Shown here piece by piece: positions 45,520 through 54,956 of a stretch of DNA of 64,000 nucleotides (position 1 is the stretch's first letter; the number at the start of each line of letters is the position of its first letter). The notes under the pieces are model-generated. The model was not told the origin of the DNA, did not search any database, and saw only the letters and a list, made by a program, of their open reading frames with translations. This DNA is from Palsa-504 sp963844625 (lineage in GTDB: Bacteria; Actinomycetota; Actinomycetes; Streptosporangiales; Streptosporangiaceae). The translations under genes were made by a program, and so were the position numbers. The DNA is taken from NCBI GenBank assembly GCA_963844625.1, contig CAWJPF010000026.1:186001-250000 (forward strand). The letters are read 5' to 3'.

Positions 45520-46080
45520 GTGACAGGTGCCTACCCGGTGCTTCCGCTGAGGTCCGCAGATCCGGTCCGCTCCACCCAGACGTGGACGCGCACATTCCGC
45601 GGCACGCCCGCGTCCGTGCCCGAGGCCCGCCGGTTCGTGGCCGAGCTGCTGGCCGGGTGCCCGGCCCGGGAGACGCTCATGACCTGCGTGTCCGAGCTGT
45701 GCGCCAACGCGATCGTGCACACCGCCTCGGGACGGGGCGGCGTTTTCATCGTCGAGGTCGACTGCTCGCGCGAGGGGGTGGCCCGGGTCGCGGTCACAGA
45801 TGAGGGCAGCGATTCGGCCCCGTTGGCGGGCAGCCTCAACCTGATGGCCGAAGGCGGCCGAGGGCTGGCCATGGTGGCCGCCTGCACCAGCCGGTGGGGC
45901 TTCGCCGACGCCTATCCCCGGCGCATCGTATGGGCGGAAGCCAGCTGGCCGGTAGGCGTGCCCTCGCCACGGCGCCCGGCCCGCGGTCCGGACAGCTCCC
46001 GTTGGCCGGACCGGTCCCGCCAGTTCCGTCCGCCGTCTGCTCCGGAGCCCTGGCGGGACCCAGACGGCGGAGCCGCCTAG
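45520..46080 (+). CDS. ATP-binding protein, RsbW-like anti-sigma/HATPase family
   Basis: The GTG at 45520 follows AGGGGGTGA, giving 186 residues. TRTFRGTPASVPEARRFVAELLAG, MTCVSELCANAIVHTASG (N-box), VAVTDEGSDSAPLAG (G1-like DxGxG variant) and GRGLAMVAACTSRWGF (G2) identify the GHKL ATPase fold of actinobacterial RsbW-like proteins. Such single-domain kinases often regulate sigma factors or anti-anti-sigma partners; no partner gene is adjacent. The C-terminal 40 residues are basic and proline-rich. Confidence 0.85.
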   Translation: MTGAYPVLPLRSADPVRSTQTWTRTFRGTPASVPEARRFVAELLAGCPARETLMTCVSELCANAIVHTASGRGGVFIVEVDCSREGVARVAVTDEGSDSAPLAGSLNLMAEGGRGLAMVAACTSRWGFADAYPRRIVWAEASWPVGVPSPRRPARGPDSSRWPDRSRQFRPPSAPEPWRDPDGGAA

Positions 46081-46119
46081 CCTGGCCGCCGGCCGCGTCC
46101 CGTACTCACGAGAAGATAA

Positions 46120-46159
46120 CTAAACCGTGCGGTTTAGCCGGCAACACTAGACGGTTTAG
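46120..46159. promoter_or_regulatory. TetR operator: CTAAACCG-TG-CGGTTTAG plus second half-palindrome
   Basis: A perfect inverted repeat with 8-bp arms, CTAAACCG (46120-46127) and CGGTTTAG (46130-46137), lies 35 bp before the TetR ATG. A second, imperfect copy, CTAGACGGTTTAG, is at 46147-46159. Two sites sharing the CGGTTTAG half next to a TetR gene strongly suggest autoregulation. Confidence 0.75.
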
Positions 46160-46171
46160 TAGCATGAAGGC

Positions 46172-46891
46172 ATGCCCGACGCCCTGGCGGGTGAGTTCCC
46201 AGCCGACCCGCAGACCCCTTCCGACCCGCACGACGAGGTGGTTTCCGGCTGGCAGCGTAAGCACAACGCGATCGCCGGCGCTGCCCTGGTGCTGTTCGCC
46301 CGGGACGGCTACGAGCGGACCAGCGTCGACGCGATCGCCGCCGAGGCCGGGGTCTCGAAGCGCACCGTCTATAGCCACTACGGCGACAAGGAGAACCTGT
46401 TCCTCCTGGTGCTGCGCGAGACCTACGACGTGATGCGGGACCGGATAAGCACCATCGTGAACCGCACCCTGCGCCAGGTCGATAACCTCGAGGAGGCCCT
46501 GACCGCGTGCATCCGCGATACGGTCAGGACCATCACCCGGGCCCCGGAGCGGGCCACCCTCGTCCGGCTGATCATTTCCGAGGCGCCGCATTTCCCCGAC
46601 GTCCTCGAGCTGTGGCACAACGGGGGCATCGTCCCCCTGATCGCCGAACCGCTGTCGCGGCTGGCCGCGACCGGGCGGCTGGCCACCGACGATCCCACGC
46701 AAGCGGCGGAGCACCTCTACGCGCTGACGTTCGGCCAGGTCAACAGCAAGTCCATGCTGGGCACCATCGAGCTCACCGAAGCCGCCGCCGAGCGCATCAT
46801 CACCAGCGGCGTCCGCGTCTTCACCCGCGCCTACGCCCCAGCTCGTGAATGCGCCGAAGCCCACTCCGCGGCGCCCGGGCTGGTTAGCTAG
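46172..46891 (+). CDS. TetR/AcrR family transcriptional regulator
   Basis: The 239-residue protein has an N-terminal HTH (HNAIAGAALVLFARDGYERTSVDAIAAEAGVSKRTVYSHYGDKENLF) after a 25-residue acidic leader. The C-terminal domain (RAPERATLVRLIISEAPHFPDVLELWHNGG) is of the AefR/TetR_C_7-like type. It stands alone, with operators just upstream; targets beyond itself are not visible nearby. Confidence 0.92.
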   Translation: MPDALAGEFPADPQTPSDPHDEVVSGWQRKHNAIAGAALVLFARDGYERTSVDAIAAEAGVSKRTVYSHYGDKENLFLLVLRETYDVMRDRISTIVNRTLRQVDNLEEALTACIRDTVRTITRAPERATLVRLIISEAPHFPDVLELWHNGGIVPLIAEPLSRLAATGRLATDDPTQAAEHLYALTFGQVNSKSMLGTIELTEAAAERIITSGVRVFTRAYAPARECAEAHSAAPGLVS

Positions 46892-47196
46892 GTCCCAGCC
46901 CGCACGTTGAGCAAGTTACATAGGGCCGTACATAATCCTGGCGATGCGGCCCGCGGTGCCGATCGCCTACCTTGAACGGCGGCGAGGTCCGGGCTGCCAC
47001 TGGGGCATTGGAGAGCAGCGGCGGCATTTCCGGTGGGTAGCGGGCAGCCCGGCTCGCCGTTTTGCGTGACCGGACGAGTTTTGGTCATGGTCACGCGGCG
47101 GGGCCAGGGCGGATGAACCGAGGTGGGCTAACTGACTGCCAGCCCGCTATCCGACCGCCCACCTCATTATCTCAAATGTGAGATATCTTTAACGGT
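46892..47196. promoter_or_regulatory. Intergenic region before the XRE-ClpP-like pair, with two inverted repeats
   Basis: No gene is supported in these 305 bp. GCGTGACC (47064-47071) and GGTCACGC (47089-47096) form a perfect 8-bp-arm inverted repeat with a 17-bp spacer. TATCTCA (47168-47174) and TGAGATA (47179-47185) form a second one with a 4-bp spacer, ending 11 bp before the XRE start. The second is a good candidate autoregulatory operator for the XRE protein. Confidence 0.55.
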
Positions 47197-47634
47197 ATGA
47201 GCCGCGCATCGGGTCCCAAGGAACCGGACCTCAAGGAACCGGACCCCAAGGAACCGGGTCCCGAGGAACCGGGCCCGAAGGAACCGGGCCCGAAGGAACC
47301 GGGCCCTGGGCCGACCGGAGATGCGCCTGCCGCGCGGTTGCCGGTCATGCCGGGCTTCCGCGAGATAGCGGCCCGCCGGATGGCCGGGGAGCAGGCCGCG
47401 CGGATGGCGGAAGGCCGTGCCCGGCTGGTCCGCGAGCTGGCTGGCCAGCGCCAGGCGTCCGGCCTGTCCCAGACCGAGGTCGCGGCGCTGATGGGCACCT
47501 CTCAGTCCGCGGTCGCCAGGCTGGAGTCCGGCGCCACGGACGTGCGTGCCTCCACGCTGGAACGGTACGCGGCCGCGGTCGGCGGCCAGATCACCTGGGA
47601 AGTTAACCGTCAGGAGGAAGGGGCAAGCGGATGA
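47197..47634 (+). CDS. XRE family helix-turn-helix regulator with Lys-Glu-Pro-Gly-Pro repeats
   Basis: The protein has 145 residues. The first 40 are a repetitive KEPGP/KEPDP tract encoded by 15-bp repeats. Residues about 75-140 hold an XRE domain (RELAGQRQASGLSQTEVAALMGTSQSAVARLESGATDVRASTLERYAAAVGG) like that of HigA-type and other lambda-repressor-like proteins. ATGA overlap couples it to the ClpP-like gene. It is not next to a recognisable toxin. Confidence 0.87.
   Translation: MSRASGPKEPDLKEPDPKEPGPEEPGPKEPGPKEPGPGPTGDAPAARLPVMPGFREIAARRMAGEQAARMAEGRARLVRELAGQRQASGLSQTEVAALMGTSQSAVARLESGATDVRASTLERYAAAVGGQITWEVNRQEEGASG
47215..47312 (+). repeat. 15-bp coding minisatellite in the XRE gene
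   Basis: About six imperfect copies of a 15-bp unit (AAGGAACCGGGCCCG type) encode KEPGP or KEPDP. The unit keeps the reading frame, so copy number can vary without breaking the gene. Confidence 0.85.
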
Positions 47635-48413
47635 CGCGGCGAACCGGAGCAATGGGATCAGCGAGTCCCGGTGTGGTACGCGCCCACGTACCAGGAGGCC
47701 CGGGCCAGCCCGGGGAGCCGCCCTGGCCCGGGGAGCCGCCCCGGCCCGGCCCGTCCCGCCGGCCGCTCACCCCGAGCTGGCCGCAGATAACGCCGCCCGC
47801 GCAGGATCCGCTCTCGCCGGTCCGGGTGTGGCAGGACCCGAACGCCGACTGGAAGGGCAGGCTCTACGAGCGGCTGCTCGAGAAGCGGATCGTGCTGGCC
47901 GCGGGCATCCTCGACGACGACGCGGCCACCAGGCTCTCAGCTCAGCTGCTCACCCTCGACGCCGAGCAGGACCAGCCGATCCGCCTGGAGCTGCAGAATC
48001 TCCGGGCCGAACTGCCCGCCGCCCTCACCATCATGGGCATCCTTGACGTCCTGCACGTGCCGGTGCATGCGTGCGCGAGCGGCGAGACCGGCGGCCCGGC
48101 CCTCGGCGTGCTTGCCTCCTGCCCGCGCCGGTCCGGCTACCCCAATGCATCCTTCACCCTGACCGAACCGAAGGTCAGCTTCGGCGGCACCGTGACCGCG
48201 ATCAGCGCCCGTGAGCAGCAGGTAACCCGCATGCTCGACACGTTGTACTTCAGGCTCGCCGACGTGACCGGGCGTGAGGTCGACGAGATCCGAGAGGACG
48301 CCCGCCGTGGCCGCACGCTGACCACCGCCCAGGCGATCGGCTACGGCCTGATCCAGTCTCAGGAGACCTCGGCCCGGCCACCAGGTCCAGCTGGCCTGCT
48401 GCCCCCCGCCTAG
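47631..48413 (+). CDS. ClpP-fold protein lacking catalytic Ser and His (pseudo-protease)
   Basis: The protein has 260 residues. After a proline-rich leader (about 1-65), DWKGRLYERLLEKRIVLAAGILDDDAATRLSAQLLTLDAE matches the start of ClpP, and DVTGREVDEIREDARRGRTLTTAQAIGYGLIQ its end. Where ClpP has GxAAS, this protein has GETGGPALG (about 151-159), losing the nucleophile Ser. Where ClpP has MIHQP, it has LTEP, losing the His. The SPGG turn is also replaced. It should fold like ClpP but not cleave peptides, and may scaffold or regulate true ClpP. It is coupled to the XRE gene. Confidence 0.75.
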   Translation: MTRRTGAMGSASPGVVRAHVPGGPGQPGEPPWPGEPPRPGPSRRPLTPSWPQITPPAQDPLSPVRVWQDPNADWKGRLYERLLEKRIVLAAGILDDDAATRLSAQLLTLDAEQDQPIRLELQNLRAELPAALTIMGILDVLHVPVHACASGETGGPALGVLASCPRRSGYPNASFTLTEPKVSFGGTVTAISAREQQVTRMLDTLYFRLADVTGREVDEIREDARRGRTLTTAQAIGYGLIQSQETSARPPGPAGLLPPA

Positions 48414-48424
48414 CCGCACGTGCC

Positions 48425-48484
48425 AACCACAGCGATGCTCCATCGTTGTGGTCCTGGGCACAGCGATGCTCCATCGTTGTGGTT
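48425..48484. repeat. Two direct copies of a hairpin-forming 24-bp sequence
   Basis: CACAGCGATGCTCCATCGTTGTGG occurs at about 48428-48451 and 48459-48482, 31 bp apart. Each copy can fold on itself (CGATG with CATCG, plus outer CCACA with TGTGG). The pair lies just after the ClpP-like gene and could act as a terminator or be a REP-like dispersed element. Confidence 0.7.
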
Positions 48485-48634
48485 AGGAGGCCTGGAAGGT
48501 CCCGGACGGCTCGCGGCTTTTGGTCGTGGGCACCCCGAAAAAATTGCCCTCTGTACACACTCGCTCTCAATCGGTAACATCGAACCCGGCGGGAAGTCCC
48601 GTTACCAGCTAGTTAGTGCGAGTATCGGCGCGCT

Positions 48635-51600
48635 ATGGCATCTGCCAGAAAAGTGCACGAACTGGGGTTTGTTATGAACACGGAGAGTCGTCATTCGAGT
48701 GAGAATCGTCACCAGGATTCCTCTCCTGCCCAGGAAGCGCAGCGTACGGGCGCATTCGGCTGGGGTGAGCGGGACGGCCTCGTGCCTCCATGGTCCGTTC
48801 CGCCGGGCCTGATCGTCCCCAGTCCGCGCGCGCCGCAGCCGGATGCCCCAGCTGGCGGCGAAAACCCGGTCCAGGAAGCCCGCGACGCCAACCCCGTCAG
48901 TAACCAGGACCCCACTCACGGGGCTCCCGTCGGCAAGCGGCCCCTGGACGAGGCGCCGGCAGCCGAAGACGACGCGTGGCCCGGTATAGCTGCCCCGGCC
49001 GGATGGTTCCTGCGCGTGAAGGAAGTACCGCCGCCCATCAGTGCCAGCCCGCCCAGCAGTGTGCCCTCGCCGCACCGGGAGCCCGACGGATCCTGGTCCT
49101 CGCCTCTGCCTTCCGCTACCCCCGGCCCGGCCCGGGTGCTCGGCCCGACCGAGGCGCTTGGGGGCCATCCCGGCGGCCCCGGATTCCAGCCCGGCCGTAC
49201 CGGCGGGCCGGCCAGGCGGCCCACGGCCGGTCTGTCTCCCTGGCAGATATCGCAGCAGCTATGGAGTGAGGCGGGGATTCAGTGGGACCAGCGGCCCGCG
49301 GCGCGGACCCGGCCGCCCCATCCGGCCATGCCAGCGCAGTTCCCGCCCGTCGAGCCGACCGCCACCCCGCCGCCGCCCAAACACGTCCCCGGCGGCCACG
49401 TCACGTCGGGTTCGCTGCCGCCCGACCACGCGAACAGCGCGCGGACCGGGCCTATGCCGCTTCCTCTAGGCGCGCCCGTGTTCCCCACGCCGGTCGCCGA
49501 TCAGGACGACGGAGCCGACCACGACGCCTGGACCGGCCCAGACACCCGCCCGACCGCCAGGACACCCGCCCCCACCAGGACTCCTGGACCGACCAGGACG
49601 ATGACGCCGGCCAGGACGATGACGCCGGCCAGGACACCTGGACCACCCAGAACGACTGGACCGAATCGCGCGATGACTGGTCCGAATCACGCGACGACTG
49701 GACCGAATCGCGCGACCGCTGGTCTGATGAGCGGCCGCCCATCCGGCCGCGTCCCTCCCACCTGCTCCGGCCCGGCCCGGCGGGCCGCCGGCCGTCCGCG
49801 CACGACACTCATCTCCTGGAACCCCCGGAGCGAACCCCCCGGCGACCGGGCGCCGGACGGGGCCTGATCAGCCGCCACACCGCGACGATAGGGGTACCGG
49901 CCGTCGTGCTCGTGGCGGTAGCGGCCCTGGCGCTGGCTCTGCTGACCGGCCACGGCGCGAAGGTCGGCCCGCTCACCGTGAACCAGAAGCAGAACGACGC
50001 CCGCAGCACCGCCACGCCAGGCTTGCCGCTGGCCGCGGTCACGCTGCCGACATACCCCGAGCAGCAGCAGCGCGGCGTCTTCCAGACGATCGACCGCGTT
50101 GTGGCGTCCGGAAATACGATCGTGACGATAGGCGCGCAGACCAGCGGCGGCGTGACCCGCCAGCAGTTCTTCGTGTCGGTCAACGGCGGCGTCAGCTGGC
50201 ACCTCGCCCCGGTCCGCACCCCGGACGGCGGCCAGCCCCCGCTCGGCTATCCCGCCGCGCTGCTGGCCGGCGGCCCGGGCGGCTGGGCGGCGGTCGGCCC
50301 GCAGGCCATCTGGACCAGCCCGGACGGATCATCATGGACCCTCGCGGCGCCCCACGGCATCAGCCCCCAGCAACCCGGCGACTCGGTGTGGGTAATCACC
50401 AAGACCGCCGGCGGCTTCCTGGCCGCAGGCGCGACCGGCCGCGGCGCGACGCAGGCGGTGATCTGGACGTCACGTGACGGCGTGACCTGGCTGCGAACGA
50501 CGGCCGCCCAGCTCGGGCTGGCCGGCCCGGGCGAAACCGTGCGGAACATCTCCTACGCCACCTGGCACGGGGACGACACGGTGATCTCCGGGACGGTCAC
50601 CAGGGACGGGCAGTCCTACTCCGGCGCCTGGCTGAGCACCGACGGCGGCGCGGCGTGGACCCGGGTGACGATACCCGCCGATCACGGCGCCGGCTCCACG
50701 ATCAGCGGGCTGGGCTTCGACACTTCCGGGCTCATCGCCGTCAGGCCGGGCCAGGCCGACGAGGGCATTTCTTATTTTTCTCCGAACGGACGTCACTGGC
50801 AGTACTCGGCCACGATCGGCGCGGGCGGTGGCTGGACGCCGGGTGTGGTGAAGGGCAGTGACTACGGCTTCGTAGTGACCGGCACCAGCGCCTCCGGTCA
50901 GCTGGTCGCCTACACGAGCACGGGTACCGGCACGAGCTGGCAGCCGACCGGGACGCTTGGCCGCGCGTCCACCGAGTCCGTGGTGGGCGCGACGGTGGCT
51001 CCGGCCAGCACCATCATCGCCGTCGGGTACACCGCCGCCAGCCGGGTCAGCCAGCAGCCGGTCTTCCTCGAGGCGAACGCCGAGGGACAGGTGCGGCCAG
51101 TCTCGCTGGCCGACGTCGCTGGCGCGGTTGTCCCCGAGCTGGCGGTCAACGCCACCGCCGTCGCCGACGGCCAGCAGATCGCGGTCGGCAGCGCGGACGG
51201 CTATCCGGCCGTGTGGCGCAAGGCGTCCCGCGGTGCGTGGACGCTGGTCTCCTCGCTGGCACTGGCCTCAGCCGCCCCGGGCCTGCGGACGCTGACCGGC
51301 GTGACGCACGGCCCGGCCGGCTGGCTCGCCGTGGGCGGGCCTGGCCCGGTCATCCTGACCTCGGCGGACGGCACGAACTGGACCGTGGCGGCCGGGAACA
51401 TCACCCGGGACCTGGCCGGCGTGGCCGCCGTGGCGGCCGCCTCGGGCCCGGCCGGGTACGTTATCGTCGGCAAGCTGATCGCGGCCGGCGGCGCCTGCGT
51501 CGCCGACGTCTGGTGGTCACCGGACCTGATCGGCTGGACCCGGGCCCATGACGTGAACGACGCGACCGGCTCGAGCCAGGTGCTCGCGGTCGCGGCGGGC

Positions 51601-52128
51601 GCGCACGGGTTCGTCTCAGCCGGCTCGCACGAAAGCAAGCCCGCGATATGGACGACCACCGACGGGCGCTCCTGGCGGACGATCGTCCTGCCGGTCCCGG
51701 CAGGCGCCGCCACCGGCGTGCTCCAGCAGGTCGCGATCAACGGGAACCGCGTCGTCGCCCTAGGCCAGGCCACTACCGCGGCTGGCACCGTCATCCCGTT
51801 CGCCGAGGTCTCCGCAGACGGCGGCACGAACTGGCAGCAGGCGGCGTTCAGCTCACCAGGACCTGACACCTCGTTCACCGCGCTGACCGCGGACGCCGCC
51901 GGCTTCACCGCCGCGGGCCTGTTCGGCGCGCCCGGACAGCAAAACGTCGCCGTGTGGACGTCAGCCAGCGGCGCGAGCTGGGCGCCATCGCAGGCCAGCG
52001 GCCTTAACGGCGCCGGGTCCCGGGAGATCACCGCGCTCGCCTCTTCCGGCTCCGCGGTGACCGGCATGGGTTCCGTCGCCACCCAGGCCAGCCAGCAAAC
52101 CGTCACCCTGACCCTGCCTGCCCGCTAG
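48635..52128 (+). pseudogene. Membrane-anchored BNR/Asp-box beta-propeller protein, apparently frameshifted
   Basis: The first frame (ATG 48635 or 48674) encodes a Pro/Gly-rich cytosolic region with LSPWQISQQLWSEAGIQWDQ. At 49549-49552 one missing C shifts the frame; adding it joins DAWTGPDTRP to DRQDTRPHQDSWTDQDDD. The second frame continues with Asp/Trp-rich repeats (DDWTESRDDWSES), a membrane helix (IGVPAVVLVAVAALALALLTG), then about ten BNR motifs (VNGGVSW, SPDGSSW, SRDGVTW, STDGGAAW, SADGTNW, TTDGRSW and others), forming an extracellular propeller. Joined length is about 1,160 residues. No enzyme residues for sialidase are evident. Function unknown. Confidence 0.75.
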
Positions 52129-52209
52129 CGATCTTGTAACGGCGCGGTCAACGCGCAGGTCCGACTGGACACGCTCGTCGTCAAGCCGAACATGGTCCTG
52201 CCCGGGACC

Positions 52210-53640
52210 CTAGAGCGGACGGCCGCGGATCGAGGCGTCCAGGACTTGGGCGGTGTGCGCGACCGCGATGTGCTGGCCGCGTTCGGCCAGCGCCGACGCG
52301 ATCTGCAGCGAGCAGCCGGGGTTGGCCGAGATCAGCAGCGGCGCGCCCGTGGCCAGCACCGATTCGGCCTTGCGGGCGCCCAGTTCGCTGGCCGCCGCGG
52401 GCTGCAGCAAGTTGTACACCCCGGCCGAACCGCAGCAGGTGCCCGCATCGGGCACCTCGACCAGGTTCAGCTCAGGAATCGCGCGCAGTAGTTCGCGTGG
52501 CTGCCTGGTGATCCGCTGCGCGTGCGCCAGGTGACAGGCGTCGTGGTAGGCCGCGGTGACCGGCAGCGGATGGCGTCGCGCTACCGGCCCGATCTCCGCG
52601 AGGAACTCGGCGAGGTCGCGGACCTTGCCGCTCATCTCGGCCGCGCGCTCGGCCCAGCCCGCGTCGGCCCAGCCCGCGTCGGCCCGTTCTGGGTCGGCCG
52701 GGCCGAGCAGCCGCCCGTACTCCTTCATGGCCGAGCCGCATCCGGCCGAGTTGACCACCACCGCGTCCACCCCCGCCTGCTCGAACGTGGCGATCGTGCG
52801 CCGGGCGAAAGCCGCCGCCTCGGCTTCGCGGCCCGAGTGCAGCGACAGCGCGCCGCAGCAGCCCTGCCCGCGCGGGATGATCACGTCGCAGCCCTCGGCC
52901 GCGAGCACCCGGGCGGTCGCGGCGTTCACCTGCGGGAAGAATACCGACTGCACGCATCCGGTGAGCATGCCGACCACCGCGCGGCGGGTCCCGAGCGCGG
53001 GCACGCGTGACGGCAGCCTGCTCGTGACGGCCGCCGGCACCGGGCCCGGCGGGGCGAGCCGCAGCGCCGCGCCGAGTTGGGGGGACAGGCGGGCGGGCAG
53101 CGTGCTGCGGGCTATTCGGCGGTCGAGCCCGGTCCGCTGCGCCAGCCGCAGCGGCGCGGTCAGCGCCCGCAGCCGCCTCGGGTAAGGGAACAAGGAGAAA
53201 ATAGCCGCCCGCGCCGTCCGCTCCCGCACCGACCGCTTCCCGGCCGCGGAAACCGCGGAAACCGCGGAAACAGCAGGAACAGCAGGAACAGCCGGTCCGG
53301 CCGACCCCCCGCCCGCCGCCTCGCCAGCGACCGCCGTCACCGCGGGGCCCCCCGAATGCGCCTCTTCGGTCCATACCCGGGCCGCCTCGATGAGCTGGTC
53401 GTACTGGACGCCCGACGGACAGGCGGTCATGCAGGCCATGCAGCCCAGGCAGCGATCGAAATGCTCGGCCGCGGTGGCGGAAAGCTCGGCGCCGTCCAGG
53501 ATCTGGTTCACCAGGTAGATCCGGCCCCGCGGGGAGTCCATCTCCTGCCCCCACAGCTGGTACGTCGGACACGCCGGCAGGCAGAAGCCGCAGTGCACGC
53601 AGTCCTTCGCCACCCCGCGCAGCGTGTTCTCGTCCTGCAT
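52210..53640 (-). CDS. glcF: Glycolate oxidase iron-sulfur subunit GlcF
   Basis: The ATG at 53640 (GGAGAGAGG upstream) gives 476 residues. Two 4Fe-4S ferredoxin motifs are present: CVHCGFCLPAC (Cys14, 17, 20, 24) and CLGCMACMTACPSG. Two CCG domains contain GQGCCGALSLHSG and GTCCGSAGVYNLLQ. A Val-Pro-Ala/Val-Ser-Ala repeat (about 125-150) is an insertion from 9-bp repeats. GlcF passes electrons from the GlcD/GlcE flavoproteins to the respiratory chain. It is third in glcD-glcE-glcF, downstream of aceB in the same direction. Confidence 0.9.
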   Translation of the reverse strand: MQDENTLRGVAKDCVHCGFCLPACPTYQLWGQEMDSPRGRIYLVNQILDGAELSATAAEHFDRCLGCMACMTACPSGVQYDQLIEAARVWTEEAHSGGPAVTAVAGEAAGGGSAGPAVPAVPAVSAVSAVSAAGKRSVRERTARAAIFSLFPYPRRLRALTAPLRLAQRTGLDRRIARSTLPARLSPQLGAALRLAPPGPVPAAVTSRLPSRVPALGTRRAVVGMLTGCVQSVFFPQVNAATARVLAAEGCDVIIPRGQGCCGALSLHSGREAEAAAFARRTIATFEQAGVDAVVVNSAGCGSAMKEYGRLLGPADPERADAGWADAGWAERAAEMSGKVRDLAEFLAEIGPVARRHPLPVTAAYHDACHLAHAQRITRQPRELLRAIPELNLVEVPDAGTCCGSAGVYNLLQPAAASELGARKAESVLATGAPLLISANPGCSLQIASALAERGQHIAVAHTAQVLDASIRGRPL

Positions 53641-53663
53641 CAAACGCCTCTCTCCAGATGCCG

Positions 53664-54956
53664 CTAGCTAACACCACGGCCGGGGAACATCCGGTGATCC
53701 GGATCGAACTGGTCCTTGACCGCGCGCATCAGCGCGGCCGCCCGGACCTCCCCGTACTCTCCCGCCATCGCCATGACCGGCGCGGGCGCGGCCAGTACGG
53801 CCACGCTGCCCCGCGGATCCCCGGCCGCCGACGCCAGGGACTCGTCCAGACCGCGGCGCAGGTCCTGCACGAACCGGGCGGCGGCCTCGTTCTCGGTATC
53901 CGGGTCCAGGCAGGCGTGCAGCACCCCCGCGCCCGCCGAGCCGCTGACCGCGGCCCGGACCCCGGCGCTTTCCCCGGCCGCGGCGAGCGCGTCCAGCACC
54001 TGAACCAGTCTCCCAGCCCAGAACCCCACCCGGATCACCACACCGGCCGAAGGCAGCTGCCCCCACCGTGCCGGCGGTGCCCCGGAAACGCAAAGCCCAG
54101 ACCCCGAGGGCGCCAGCAGCTCAGACACCTGACTGACCCGCTCGGCCACCCCCGGCGCGGTGCCCTCGAGCAGCACCCCGACGCGCAGCGCCCGCGCCGC
54201 GCCACCCGGCCAGTCGAGTTCCACCGCGGACGGCACCATCGTGGACCCCGCCGCCGCCGTCACCGCCAAAGCGGCCGCCGCCCGATCGGAGGGACCGAAT
54301 TCGGCGGTCACGTAGGCCACCTCGGCGGGCAGCGGATGCAGCCGGAACGTCGCCTCGGTGATCAGGCCGAGCGTGCCCCGCGACCCGGCGAACAGCTTGC
54401 CGAGGTCGTAGCCAGCCACGTTCTTGACCACCTTGCCGCCCGAATGGGCGACCACCCCGTCGGCCCGGACCACGGTCAGCCCGATCAGCAGGTCACGCGG
54501 CGCGCCGTAGCGGAACCGGCGCGGTCCCGCGGTGCCGGTGGCGATCACCCCGCCCACGGTCGCCTCCGCGGGAGCGTCCAGCGCGAGCTGCTGCCCCGCC
54601 GTCGCGAGCACCGCGGCCAGCTGTCCCATCGTGGTCCCGGCCTGCACCCGCGCCACCAGGTCACCGGCCGCGTGCTCGATGACCTGATCCATCGAACCCA
54701 TGCCGACGACCAGATCGCAAGCAGAAGGCGGCTGCCCCCAGGAGAGCCCGGAACCGCCGCCCCGCGGCACCACGCCAAGCCCGTAGCCAGCCGCCGCCCG
54801 CAACAGCGAGGAAGCCTCCGCGGTGCTGGCCGGCGAGGCGACGAACGACGGCGTAAGACCTGCGACCGCGTCCGCGGCAACACCGTCGCGCAGCGAAGGG
54901 CAGGCTGCGGCCAAAGAAGACCTGATCTCGGGTACGACGGTCCGTTCGGTATCCAT
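53664..54956 (-). CDS. glcE: Glycolate oxidase FAD-binding subunit GlcE
   Basis: The 430-residue protein has a PCMH-type FAD fold: LGVVPRGGGSGLSWGQPP, VQAGTTMGQLAAVLATAGQQLALD, TVGGVIATGTAGPRRFRYG, GGKVVKNVAGYDLGKLFAGSRGTLGLITEATFRL. The short length and lack of the full catalytic C-terminal domain separate GlcE from GlcD. Its ATG directly follows the glcD stop with no gap, and glcF starts 23 bp later. Confidence 0.9.
   Translation of the reverse strand: MDTERTVVPEIRSSLAAACPSLRDGVAADAVAGLTPSFVASPASTAEASSLLRAAAGYGLGVVPRGGGSGLSWGQPPSACDLVVGMGSMDQVIEHAAGDLVARVQAGTTMGQLAAVLATAGQQLALDAPAEATVGGVIATGTAGPRRFRYGAPRDLLIGLTVVRADGVVAHSGGKVVKNVAGYDLGKLFAGSRGTLGLITEATFRLHPLPAEVAYVTAEFGPSDRAAAALAVTAAAGSTMVPSAVELDWPGGAARALRVGVLLEGTAPGVAERVSQVSELLAPSGSGLCVSGAPPARWGQLPSAGVVIRVGFWAGRLVQVLDALAAAGESAGVRAAVSGSAGAGVLHACLDPDTENEAAARFVQDLRRGLDESLASAAGDPRGSVAVLAAPAPVMAMAGEYGEVRAAALMRAVKDQFDPDHRMFPGRGVS

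Noticed and set aside
46888..47094. 68-codon minus-strand frame in the gap before the XRE gene
   Set aside because: Composition lacks structure, no convincing start signal, and it overlaps a perfect inverted repeat.
49282..49545. Start of the downstream frame of the BNR protein as an independent gene
   Set aside because: Its first ~90 residues are a shadow of the upstream proline-rich frame; the two frames join cleanly with one added C near 49550.
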